Made by a program: the position numbers and the translations under genes
Shown here: piece by piece, positions 31,901 through 42,400 of the stretch
Layout: every line of letters starts with the position of its first letter
Position numbering within the stretch: the first letter of the stretch is position 1
DNA from: Malachius bipustulatus
Lineage: Eukaryota > Arthropoda > Insecta > Coleoptera > Melyridae
NCBI GenBank assembly: GCA_910589415.1
Contig: OU342630.1
Location: 1,984,001 to 2,048,000, forward strand
DNA: 64,000 bases
Direction of reading: 5' to 3'
Notes under the pieces: generated by a model
What the model saw: only the letters and a program-made list of their open reading frames with translations
Databases searched by the model: none
Told to the model about the DNA's origin: nothing

Positions 31901-32442
31901 AGCACTCACAAATTATACTATGACAGAGCCATCATCACAGACAAAACAATTCATCATAACAGACCAGACATCACATTAATAGACAAAGAAAACAAAAATA
32001 CATATATAATAGATATAGCGATACCCAATACACACAATTTGCAGAAAACGGACACCGAAAAACATACAAAATACATAGATCTAGCACAGGAGGTGCGGCG
32101 CCTCTGGAGGATGGACAGGGTAGTCATCGTACCGATAGTCTTGTCCTCTACAGGGGTTGTACCATATACACTACATAAAAGCTTACAGACACTCAAAATG
32201 CACAAAAATACGTACATAGAACTACAGAAAGCCACAATAATAAGTACATGTCACATCGTTAGAAAATTTCTGTACGCAGACATACAAATAGATGAACATC
32301 CGACACATTTAACAGAATTGACACAACACACAAACTAAACACATGTAGTAGAACTTCTATGGCGACCTTGTCTTGGTGATAGCCCGACATGGTTGCTTGC
32401 CGCCGGGAGATGAGACCCGAGATGCTACATATATGCAGAAGA
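28927..32442 (+). mobile_element. Dong/R4-clade LINE, copy A
   Basis: It begins at AACAGCTTTATTATG directly after the (AAT)n tract and ends with a ~100-bp 3' UTR (CATGTAGTAGAAC ... TATGCAGAAG) followed by (AAT)n. Relative to copy B it lacks about 156 bp at the 5' end. It is inserted within TAA repeats without any other target duplication visible. Confidence 0.88.
28940..32338 (+). CDS. Dong/R4 ORF: reverse transcriptase with restriction-like endonuclease
   Basis: This is an open frame of 1,132 codons. The N-terminal stretch (residues 1-60, I-A-D-Q-R-R-A-I-V) is a probable DNA-binding region. RT lies at about 370-680: Y-I-D-Y-K-K-A-F-D (catalytic Asp), G-I-F-Q-G-D-S-L-S-P-L-W and Y-M-D-D-I-K-L-Y (catalytic DD). 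The C-terminal region has a C-x2-C-x7-H-x4-C knuckle (C-R-K-C-H ... H-I-T-A-G-C, about 915-932) and the PD-(D/E)xK-type nuclease with R-P-D-I-T-L and I-I-D-I-A-I-P (about 1010-1035). This layout is specific to RLE-type LINEs (R2, R4, Dong, NeSL). The first Met here is internal; about 45 N-terminal residues present in copy B are missing. No inactivating change was seen, so the protein could be functional apart from the N-terminus. Confidence 0.92.
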   Translation: MRTYYTVTKLETDKTQYRQILHQEFTKQYPNAQVTEQRIADQRRAIVARNLIPQTTLENIKQQVAQELQQRENTTNTQIEETASTPQEDNRDTTLAYSLTEETINTQETMDTELVEALENSLQTALLQFTGTDPAKRHKIPKIHTSSKLEKTLQYMNKYILPQHIREDSTLTDTHTLIYTAAVAVVRYHGLKTRPQDSQTQHKQNKPAWERRLESQIDEIRRNLGRLTQYLQNNRSKTLMKHMHHIFKTVKTHTKHEHHNQHITEYMDTLKQKLAAKTQRLRRYRTCTQRKQHNKQFTENEKIFYRNMNQNSSQKNNYETPTREELIRYWSPLWSNPVQHSKDASWIREEEKHKQNITDMQFSEITPRDISDTIKNIHNWKAPGIDNIHNFWYKKFTCLHPKLATHFTDILNNPQNTPAFFTQGITYMMPKNNNTENPTQYRPITCLPTIYKILTSNITNKIYSHLEHNNAFTEQQKGCRRNHMGCKEQLLIDSVVLRQAHRQHRQLNMAYIDYKKAFDSTPHTWLIHILNIYKIHPTLIAFLENIMTHWRTTLRLTLNKTTITTEEIPIRRGIFQGDSLSPLWFCLALNPLSNMLNNSNYGFNIRDNKTTHYTLSHLLYMDDIKLYASTQTQLQHLLKITHTFSQDIHMEFGLEKCKTLNIEKGTLVAGEFALENGDKIESMEEGEVYKYLGFQQAKLTEHTQIKQTLRKTYINRLNQILKTKLNAKNTIKAINTYAVPTLTYSFGVIQWTQTDLEDLQRKTRTTLTRHKQHHPKSATERLTLPREMGGRGLIDIPNLHHKQINNLREFFHAKQTTSKLHKAINIADRNNTPLNLHNKNLELHITDNNTKQQSWTQKELHGRHPHELSQNHVDKQASNKWLSCGNLFGETEGFMIAIQDQTINTKNYRKHILKDTTITDDTCRKCHLSQETIQHITAGCRILTQTDYLHRHNQVANIIHQKLAAQYKLIDMYTPYYKYNPQTVLENSTHKLYYDRAIITDKTIHHNRPDITLIDKENKNTYIIDIAIPNTHNLQKTDTEKHTKYIDLAQEVRRLWRMDRVVIVPIVLSSTGVVPYTLHKSLQTLKMHKNTYIELQKATIISTCHIVRKFLYADIQIDEHPTHLTELTQHTN

Positions 32443-32463
32443 AATAATAATAATAATAATAAT
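32443..32463. repeat. (AAT)n tract between Dong copies
   Basis: It is the tail of copy A and the 5' border of the next Dong fragment. Confidence 0.85.
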
Positions 32464-33260
32464 CGTCGAACGCATGGTTAAAAAGGGGAGACCTATTCCC
32501 AGAAACTACAGGGTTCATGATGGCCATCCAAGATCAGGTCATCAACACAAGAAACTACAGAAAACACATCTTGAAAGACCCGACCGCAGTTGATGATCAG
32601 TGCAGGAAATGCCACCAGAAAAACGAAACCATTCAACATATAACAGGAGGATGCCCATCTCTGGCTCAAAATGACTACACCCACAGACACAACCAGGTCG
32701 TCAATATAGTGCATCAGGCGCTAGCTATGACAAACTCGATGTTAAAAGGGGCGGCGACACCTTATTATAAATATCAACCACTTGCAGTGATGGAGAACAC
32801 GGACTACAAACTCTACTATGACCGCACCATACTAACAGATAAAACGATACACAACAACAGACCTGATATAGTTCTACAGGATAAAACACGCCAACAAACC
32901 TACCTGATAGATGTTGCCATTCCGAACACGCATAATCTGGAAAATACAATACAGGAGAAAATCCGCAAATATACAGACCTGAAGAACGAAATCACTAGGA
33001 TATGGAAGATGAAACATGTCTACGTTATACCCATAGTTATATCCACGACAGGTGTCGTTCCGAAGATACTCCTGGAAAACTTGATAAGAATCAATTTGAG
33101 TCCGTCCTTACATGTGCTGATCCAGAAAGCTGTAATGATTAACACTTGCCACGTGGTCAGAAAATTCCTCCAAGAAGAATAAACAGTCAAGTTGTTTTGA
33201 TCAGATCCGCAACTTGATACAAAAACCAACTAATTTAGAAGTTGAGATGGAAAATAGGGA
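32464..33260 (+). pseudogene. Dong/R4 LINE of a second subfamily, 5'-truncated
   Basis: The frame is open from about 32465 to the stop at 33180-33182 and covers only the C-terminal quarter: W-L-K-R-G-D-L-F-P-E-T, the C-R-K-C-H-Q ... H-I-T-G-G-C knuckle, the nuclease segments N-R-P-D-I-V-L and L-I-D-V-A-I-P, and the terminal T-C-H-V-V-R-K-F-L. Residues differ from copies A-C at roughly every third position, so it is a separate subfamily. The 3' UTR is short and leads into (AAT)n at 33261-33290. The frame itself is intact but lacks RT. Confidence 0.85.
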
Positions 33261-33290
33261 AAATAATAATAATAATAATAATAATAATAA
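33261..33290. repeat. (AAT)n tract between Dong copies
   Basis: This is a trinucleotide run directly before the 5' end of copy B (GCCGGCCCAAG). Confidence 0.85.
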
Positions 33291-36200
33291 GCCGGCCCAA
33301 GTGTGGTTACTGCAATGCCCCCACTAGTGGGGAGGTCTGGGCCAGCCCACCAAGCCCAACTCGACCCTGGTGTTTCTACTGGACTCCAACCGGAGACCAC
33401 CAAGGCGGGAAAACAAAGGGTGCGCATGAAGTGGACGAATGAAATGAACAGCTTTATTATGCGCACCTATTACACAGTTACAAAACTTGAAACAGACAAA
33501 ACACAATACAGACAAATATTACACCAAGAATTCACAAAACAGTACCCAAACTCACAGGTCACGGAGCAGAGGATAGCTGACCAGCGAAGAGCAATCGTAG
33601 CACGTAACCTCATTCCGCAGACAACACTCGAGAACATTAAACAGCAGGTTGCTCAAGAGTTGCAACAACGGGAAAATACTACAAATACGCAGATAGAAGA
33701 AACCGCAAGTACACCTCATGTAGACAACAGAGATACAACATTAGCATACAGCCTCACGGAAGAAACAATAAATACACAGGAGACCATGGACAGTGAGCTT
33801 GTTGAGGCCCTTGAGAACTCATTGCAAACAGCATTGTTACAATTCACAGGAACGGACCCAGCAAAAAGACACAAAATACCCAAGATACATACATCATCTA
33901 AACTCGAAAAAACTCTTCAATACATGAATAAGTATATACTCCCACAACATATACGGGAAGATTCCACACTGACAGATACACACACACTGATATATACTGC
34001 AGCAGTAGCGGTAGTTAGGTATCATGGCCTAAAAACAAGACCTCAGGACTCGCAGACACAACATAAACAAAACAAACCGGCCTGGGAGCGTCGGCTTGAA
34101 TCGCAGATAGACGAAATTCGACGAAATCTGGGCCGGCTCACACAATATCTACAAAATAATAGATCCAAAACACTGATGAAGCATATGCACCACATTTTCA
34201 AGACAGTAAAAAGTCACACAAAACATGAACATCATAACCAACACATCACTGAATACATGGACACCTTGAAACAGAAACTTGCAGCCAAAACGCAAAGACT
34301 ACGTAGATACAGAACATGCACTCAGCGAAAACAACACAACAAACAGTTTACAGAAAACGAAAAAATATTCTATAGAAACATGAATCAAAATAGTTCACAG
34401 AAAAATAACTATGAAACACCCACAAGAGAAGAACTCACACGATACTGGTCGTCCCTTTGGTCCAATCCGGTCCAGCATAGCAAGGACGCGAGTTGGATCA
34501 GAGAGGAGGAAAAACATACACAAAACATCACAGACATGCAATTCAGCGAGATTACACCACGAGACATAAGCGATACAATCAAAAACATTCATAACTGGAA
34601 GGCACCCGGGATAGACAACATCCATAACTTCTGGTACAAGAAGTTCACATGCCTACATCCGAAACTGGCCGCACATTTTACAGATATCCTCAATAATCCG
34701 CAGAACACACCTGCATTCTTTACACAGGGCATCACATATATGATGCCAAAAAACAATAATACAGAAAACCCTACACAATACAGACCAATAACATGTCTCC
34801 CAACAATTTACAAAATTCTGACTTCAAACATAACAAACAAAATATACTCTCATCTGGAAAACAATAACGCACTCACAGAACAGCAGAAGGGATGTCGCAA
34901 AAACCACATGGGATGTAAGGAACAACTCCTTATCGACTCAGTGGTTCTGCGTCAGGCACATAGACAACATAGACAATTAAACATGGCATACATAGATTAC
35001 AAAAAAGCATTTGACAGCACACCACATACTTGGCTGATACACATATTAAACATTTACAAAATTCACCCCACGCTCATCGCCTTCCTCGAGAACATTATGA
35101 CACACTGGAGAACTACACTACGTCTTACGCTCAATAAAACAACTATAACTACAGAAGAAATACCTATACGTCGAGGCATATTCCAGGGGGACTCATTGAG
35201 TCCACTGTGGTTTTGCCTTGCCTTGAATCCACTCTCAAACATGCTGAATAATTCAAATTATGGATTCAACATCAGAGACAACAAAACAACACACTATACT
35301 CTGTCGCATCTGCTATACATGGATGATATAAAATTATACGCATCCACACAAACACAGCTGCAACATCTGCTGAAAATTACACACACATTCTCACAGGACA
35401 TACATATGGAGTTTGGGTTGGAGAAATGTAAAACTCTCAACATCGAAAAAGGAACCCTGGTGGCAGGTGAATTCGCTCTTGAAAATGGCGACAAGATTGA
35501 ATCCATGGAAGGGGGCGAGGTCTATAAATATCTTGGTTTCCAGCAGGCCAAGCTCACAGAACATACACAAATAAAACAAACACTAAGAAAAACGTACATA
35601 AACAGACTAAACCAAATATTAAAAACAAAACTGAATGCCAAAAACACAATAAAAGCAATAAACACATACGGTGTACCGACACTGACATACTCGTTTGGAG
35701 TTATACAATGGACACAGACAGACTTAGAAGACCTCCAGAGAAAAACCCGAACAACACTCACAAGACACAAACAACATCATCCTAAATCAGCCACAGAAAG
35801 GCTGACTCTACCTAGAGAGATGGGGGGAAGAGGCCTTATTGACATACCCAATCTGCACCACAAACAGATAAATAATCTTCGAGAGTTCTTTCACGCAAAA
35901 CAAACCACGTCCAAACTACACAAAGCCGTAAATATCGCAGACAGAAACAACACACCTTTAAACCTACATAACAAAAACTTGGAGCTACACATAACAGATA
36001 ATAATACAAAACAGCAGTCGTGGGCCCAGAAGGAACTCCATGGGAGACACCCCCATGAGCTGAGCCAGAACCATGTCGACAAACAGGCGTCGAACAAGTG
36101 GCTTAGTTGTGGGAACCTTTTTGGGGAGACCAAAGGGTTCATGATTGCTATACAGGATCAAACAATAAATACTAAAAACTAAAGAAAACATATACTCAAG

Positions 36201-36961
36201 GACACCACAATCACAGACGATACATGCAGAAAATGTCATTTATCACAGGAAACAATACAACACATTGCAGCTGGATGCAGGATACTTACACAAACCGACT
36301 ATCTACATAGACACAACCAGGTGGCGAACATTATACATCAAAAACTCGCAGCTCAGTACAAACTCATCGACATGTATACACCATATTACAAATACAACCC
36401 GCAAACAGTATTAGAAAATAGCACTCACAAATTATACTATGACAGAGCCATCATCACAGATAAAACAATTCATCATAACAGACCAGACATCACATTAATA
36501 GACAAAGAAAACAAAAATACATATATAAGAGATATAGCGATACCCAATACACACAACTTGCAGAAAACGGACACCGAAAAACATACAAAATACATAGATC
36601 TAGCACAGGAGGTGCGGCGCCTCTGGAGGATGGACAGGGTAGTCATCGTACCGATAGTCTTGTCCTCTACAGGGGTTGTACCATATACACTACATAAAAG
36701 CTTACAGACACTCAAAATGCACAAAAATACGTACATAGAACTACAGAAAGCCACAATAATAAGTACATGTCACATCGTTAGAAAATTTCTGTACGCAGAC
36801 ATACAAATAGATGAACATCCGACACATTTAACAGAATTGACACAACACACAAACTAAACACATGTAGTAGAACTTCTATGGCGACCTTGTCTTGGTGATA
36901 GCCCGACATGGTTGCTTGCCGCCGGGAGATGAGACCCGAGATGCTACATATATGCAGAAGA
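33291..36961 (+). mobile_element. Dong/R4-clade LINE, copy B (longest)
   Basis: It starts GCCGGCCCAAGTGTGGTTAC and ends with the same 3' UTR as copies A and C, then (AAT)n. It carries about 156 bp more than copy A at the 5' end, including the start of the ORF, and may be full length. The first bases form a GC-rich, structured leader. Confidence 0.88.
33315..36857 (+). pseudogene. Dong/R4 ORF, copy B, one nonsense mutation
   Basis: The first in-frame ATG after the TAA repeat is at 33315 (M-P-P-L-V-G-R-S). K-Q-R-V-R-M-K-W-T-N-E-M-N follows, a Myb-like DNA-binding start as in R4/Dong proteins. RT and zinc knuckle motifs equal copy A. A single TAC-to-TAA change at 36180-36182 stops the frame; beyond it the same frame stays open to 36857. 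In the nuclease the residue before the catalytic D-I-A-I-P is Arg instead of Ile (about 36527). Apart from these changes it is close to identical to copy A. Confidence 0.9.
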
Positions 36962-36977
36962 AATAATAATAATAATA
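36962..36977. repeat. (AAT)n tract between Dong copies
   Basis: This is the tail of copy B and the 5' border of copy C. Confidence 0.85.
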
Positions 36978-39128
36978 AAAATTCTGACTTCAAACATAAC
37001 AAACAAAATATACTCTCATCTGGAAAACAATAACGCATTCACAGAACAGCAGAAGGGATGCCGCAGAAATCACATGGGATGCAAGGAACAACTCCTTATC
37101 GACTCAGTGGTTCTGCGTCAGGCACATAGACAACATAGACAATTAAACATGGCATACATAGATTACAAAAAAGCATTTGACAGCACACCACATACTTGGC
37201 TGATACACATATTAAACATTTACAAAATTCACCCCACGCTCATCGCCTTCCTCGAGAACATTATGACACACTGGAGAACTACACTACGTCTTACGCTCAA
37301 TAAAACAACTATAACTACAGAAGAAATACCTATACGTCGAGGCATATTCCAGGGGGACTCATTGAGTCCACTGTGGTTTTGCCTTGCCTTGAATCCACTC
37401 TCAAACATGCTGAATAATTCAAATTATGGATTCAACATCAGAGACAACAAAACAACACACTATACTCTGTCGCATCTGCTATACATGGATGATATAAAAT
37501 TATACGCATCCACACAAACACAGCTGCAACATCTGCTGAAAATTACACACACATTCTCACAGGACATACATATGGAGTTTGGGTTGGAGAAATGTAAAAC
37601 TCTCAACATCGAAAAAGGAACCCTGGTGGCAGGTGAATTCGCTCTTGAAAATGGCGACAAGATTGAATCCATGGAAGAGGGCGAGGTCTATAAATATCTT
37701 GGTTTCCAGCAGGCCAAGCTCACAGAACATACACAAATAAAACAAACACTAAGAAAAACATACATAAACAGACTAAACCAAATATTAAAAACAAAACTGA
37801 ATGCCAAAAACACAATAAAAGCAATAAACACATACGCTGTACCGACACTGACATACTCGTTTGGAGTTATACAATGGACACAGACAGACTTAGAAGACCT
37901 CCAGAGGAAAACCCGAACAACACTCACAAGACACAAACAACATCATCCTAAATCAGCCACAGAAAGGCTGACTCTACCTAGAGAGATGGGGGGAAGAGGC
38001 CTTATTGACATACCCAATCTGCAACACAAACAGATAAATAATCTTCGAGAGTTCTTTCACGCAAAACAAACCACGTCCAAACTACACAAAGCCGTAAATA
38101 TCGCAGACAGAAACAACACACCTTTAAACCTACATAACAAAAACTTGGAGCTACACATAACAGATAATAATACAAAACAGCAGTCGTGGACCCAGAAGGA
38201 ACTCCATGGGAGACACCCCCATGAGCTGAGCCAGAACCATGTCGACAAACAGGCGTCGAACAAGTGGCTTAGTTGTGGGAACCTTTTTGGGGAGACCGAA
38301 GGGTTCATGATTGCTATACAGGATCAAACAATAAATACTAAAAACTACAGAAAACATATACTCAAGGACACCACAATCACAGACGATACATGCAGAAAAT
38401 GTCATTTATCACAGGAAACAATACAACACATTACAGCTGGATGCAGGATACTTACACAAACCGACTATCTACATAGACACAACCAGGTGGCGAACATTAT
38501 ACATCAAAAACTCGCAGCTCAGTACAAACTCATCGACATGTATACACCATATTACAAATACAACCCGCAAACAGTATTAGAAAATAGCACTCACAAATTA
38601 TACTATGACAGAGCCATCATCACAGATAAAACAATTCATCATAACAGACCAGACATCACATTAATAGACAAAGAAAACAAAAATACATATTATAATAGAT
38701 ATAGCGATACCCAATACACACAACTTGCAGAAAACGGGCACCGAAAAACATACAAAATACATAGATCTAGCACAGGAGGTGCGGCGCCTCTGGAGGATGG
38801 ACAGGGTAGTCATCGTACCGATAGTCTTGTCCTCTACAGGGGTTGTACCATATACACTACATAAAAGCTTACAGACACTCAAAATGCACAAAAATACGTA
38901 CATAGAACTACAGAAAGCCACAATAATAAGTACATGTCACATCGTTAGAAAATTTCTGTACGCAGACATACAAATAGATGAACATCCGACACATTTAACA
39001 GAATTGACACAACACGCAAACTAAACACATGTAGTAGAACTTCTATGGCGACCTTGTCTTGGTGATAGCCCGACATGGTTGCTTGCCGCCGGGAGATGAG
39101 ACCCGAGATGCTACATATATGCAGAAGA
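36978..39128 (+). pseudogene. Dong/R4 LINE, copy C, 5'-truncated with a frameshift
   Basis: It enters the ORF within RT at I-L-T-S-N-I-T-N and keeps Y-I-D-Y-K-K-A-F-D, G-I-F-Q-G-D-S and Y-M-D-D-I-K-L-Y. One inserted T near 38690 (ACATATTATAATAG against ACATATATAATAG in copy A) shifts the frame exactly at the nuclease core; the true frame resumes and ends at 39024. The 3' UTR and (AAT)n at 39129-39144 follow. Nearly identical to A and B, so the three insertions are young. Confidence 0.9.
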
Positions 39129-39187
39129 AATAATAATAATAATAAAACGCCTTTATTGGATATATTGTACAATATTATACAATAATA

Positions 39188-40010
39188 TACAGGGTGTCCC
39201 AGCTTATTCGAAGCGGTCTCTGTAGGCCAAACGATGGACTTTTTCAAAAAACTTTTTGAAAATTCAAGTACAGAATCACAATGGCCATAATTTAAAATTA
39301 TTTTGGAGTATACAGAGTGTCCCATATGACAGTGGCATATCAAAGTTATGTTTTTTTAAATGGAATGCTCCTATGTTATTGCATTTTTAGATTGTCTGAG
39401 AAGAGAAAATAAGATTGACTTTTACAGTTGGTGTTTAAATTCAGAAGTTTTTGAGTTATAAACAAGTGAAAATCGTCATTTTTCAAGTTCAAAGAGCCCT
39501 GTACAACGAAAACGGCTGAAGATGGAGAAAAACGGCTTACATGTCTCTATTTTACTTTTTCATGTACTATCCTATCATGTAGATGAAATGTTTATACAAG
39601 GTGATAAAAAATTTGAAACATTCTGAGATTTCTCCACGCGTCGCCAAATAAAAAAATCAAAGAAAGTAGAAATGTTTCTGTACCATAGGATAGTACATAA
39701 AAAGTTAAAATAGGGACATGTTAGCCGTTTTTCTCTATCTTGAACCGTTTTCGTTGTACAGGGCCTTGAACTTGGAAAATGACGATTTTCACTTGTTTAT
39801 AACTCAAAAACTTCTGAATTTAAACACCAACTGTAAAAGTCAATCCTATTTTCTCTTCTCAGACAATCTAAAAATGCAATAACATAGGAGCATTCCATTT
39901 AAAAAAACATAACTTTGATATGCCACTGTCATATGGGACACTCTGTATACTCCAAAATAATTTTAAGTTATGGCCATTGTGATCCTGTACTTGAATTTGC
40001 AAAAAAATTC
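39188..40010. mobile_element. Foldback element, TACAGGGTGTCCC subtype
   Basis: The left end is TATACAGGGTGTCCCAGCTT. The arms meet near 39610-39650. Repeated words (GAGTTATAAACAAGTGAAAA, CATGTACTATCCTATCATGT, TATGACAGTGGCATATCAAA) occur inverted in the second arm. The outer right terminus is missing, so the copy is slightly truncated. Confidence 0.75.
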
Positions 40011-40228
40011 AGGAAAAAATAAATCGTTTTTTTTTATTATATGGCTGTATTATAATGGCATGAGGCGAAGTCTATCTAATCGCTACTCCACTCAACCTCA
40101 TTACTAATATAAATATTATGTAAGCACACATTCAAATAATATGAGCTTGAGGCACTGTCAACAATAAGCAGATATAAACAACAAAGGGATAACTGAGTGC
40201 AACCAATTAGCAAATTCAGTAAAATAAA

Positions 40229-42400
40229 TTAGCCTCCGGCCAGGTACAAAACCTGTCCTGCTCTCCGAACGAGTTCAGATCTATATCGCTTTTTAAAGCA
40301 ATGTAGAGTAGCATTCTTAAAACTATCAGGTATAGAATTATACATTAAAGAGATGGTGTTGTACAAAAAACATTTTCTAAATGAGGCAAGGCAATATCTC
40401 GGCATCATTAAAGTTCTACCATGTCTAATAGTTTGTCCATGCATATCGCCTCTAAATAAAAGCTTTTCCCTAAGGTAAGAGGGAGAAGATGTAGTCAGCC
40501 TAAAGACGAATGATCCCATGTGATACCTCATAATGTCGTCCACTTTAAGCCATCCAAGAGTGTTTATTTTCTTGGATACCCGTCATGTTTGCGAAGACCA
40601 TATACAAACCTGCAACAATAGTTTTGAATTTTTTGGAGCCTGTATTCAGTCGTTTGATAAAGGCATGGATAGTACAAAAGTAAACCATAATTTAAAATGG
40701 AGAGAACCAAGGTCTCGCAAAGTTTCCTCCTTAATGCAAAATTTAAAAACTTTCTATTCCTGTACAACTGTCTCAGGACCAGATAGGACTTCTTTACTAA
40801 AAGAGAAACATGTTCTTCAAATCGGAGCCTGCAGTCAAATATCACGCCAAGATTCCTAGTCGTCTGCGAGGTCTCAAGAACATTTCCCTGGATAACTAGT
40901 TGTAAATTATCAGTAACTACAGGAACAGAACCAGGAGATAACTTCATAACGTTGCACTTTCTAGAGCTTAGCCTGAGATTATGTGCCTTTAAAAAATGCT
41001 TTATGTTTAAAAGGTCATAGTTAATGAGTTCTGAAGCAATTCGAGCTAGTTTCGGTTTAAAGGAATAATGTAGTTGGATATCATCAGCAAATGAATGTAT
41101 GTTAACGAAATCTAGGGATTTCCAGATGTCAGAGACATAAATTAAAAAGAGCAACGGATCCAATACCGACCCCTGAGGGACGCCAGAAGTGACTTGAGAA
41201 AATAACCATGACGAATTCTCAACCACAACCTTCTGTTGCCGATCATCCAAATGGGACTGAAAGAAGGAACAAGACGTAGCATCAAAGCCATAGTAGATAT
41301 GCAAGCTTGGAACACAAAAGTTGATGATCCAAGGTGTCGAATGACTTTGAAAAATCAAGCAGGACAACCGACGTAGCAAGTCCAGTGTCCAGCGATTTAA
41401 TAATATGGTCGACAATATCGACAAGCAACGTGGTTGTACTGAAGCCCTTGCGAAAGCCAGACTTAGACTCGGGTATTATACGCTGCTCAATAATATATTC
41501 GTATACCTGCTTTGACACCACTTTTTCCAAAATCTTTGACATAAGTTGGAAGAATGCTTATAGGACGCAAGTCGCTATAAGTTTGAGGAGTCTTCGTCTT
41601 CGGTAGTGGCAAAACAATGGAGCTCCTCCAAGCCTTCGGAAAGTAGCCAGACTCTAAACAAGTATTTACAATATGCGTTCTGAATGGCGCAACGACGTGT
41701 GCACAATATTGAAGCATTTTTGCCGTTACATTGTCAACTCCTACTCCGGCAGACTTCAGACCCATTACAATGGATTTAACCTCCTCGACTGTACACATTT
41801 TAAACTGAAATGAGAAATTTTCATTGTATTTTCGCATTTTATAGTAATGAGTAGTCTCTTGACAGTTATTTTTTTTAGTGAATACGCACAAAAAGTACCT
41901 GTTTATCTGATCAGCATTCTTTAAGTTAATAGGAATCTCAGTTGAAGTTCTATGCTTAATATTACGTTTATCAATAGCTCTTCAAAATTTCCTGCTGTTA
42001 TGACTGTTGGACAAAAAGTCGAGGTAAGCGGACTTTTCTCTTCTAATGGCGCCAGTAACCGTGTTACGCAGATCCCTATAATAAATCAGATCGGTCGCGC
42101 TTTTAGTACGTTTATACCTACTCAGCGCACCGTCACGCAGTTTCATCATGTCGCAGATGTTAGGAGTCAACCAAGGAGCAAATGGTTTGCTTACTCTATA
42201 TGAAGTAAATGGAGCATGTAAATCAAACAAATACATTATGTTCTCCACAAAGAATTTGACTTTCTCATCAATATCTTTCATATACAAAATTTCTTCCCAC
42301 CTCACCCTCAACAGATCTCCATTAAAATCAGCTACCGAAAATCTGCTAAAATCCCTGTATGTAATGAGCCTTAGATTAAATGGCTGCAATTTTATTCAAG
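40229..42400 (-). pseudogene. LINE ORF2: reverse transcriptase, endonuclease mostly missing
   Basis: From the 5' side: a short endonuclease-to-RT linker (Y-R-D-F-S-R-F-S-V, W-L-T-P-N-I, about 42389-41982); the RT start with S-D-L-R-P-I-S-I-L-P (about 41560-41590); F-S-K-S-F-D (catalytic Asp); G-V-P-Q-G-S-V-L-D-P-L-L-F; F-A-D-D-I-Q-L-H-Y (catalytic DD); then L-G-V-I-F-D and a C-terminal region to the stop at 40229. Frameshifts lie near 41500, 41300 and 40560. The ~200-residue APE endonuclease expected before the linker is absent: ORF1 sequence leads almost directly into the linker. Confidence 0.8.

Noticed and set aside
29876..36754. Many minus-strand frames of 60-100 codons opposite the Dong copies, repeated in each copy
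   Set aside because: They mirror the plus-strand Dong ORF in each copy, show low-complexity C/V/S/L-rich peptides and no start context; they are shadows of the real gene.
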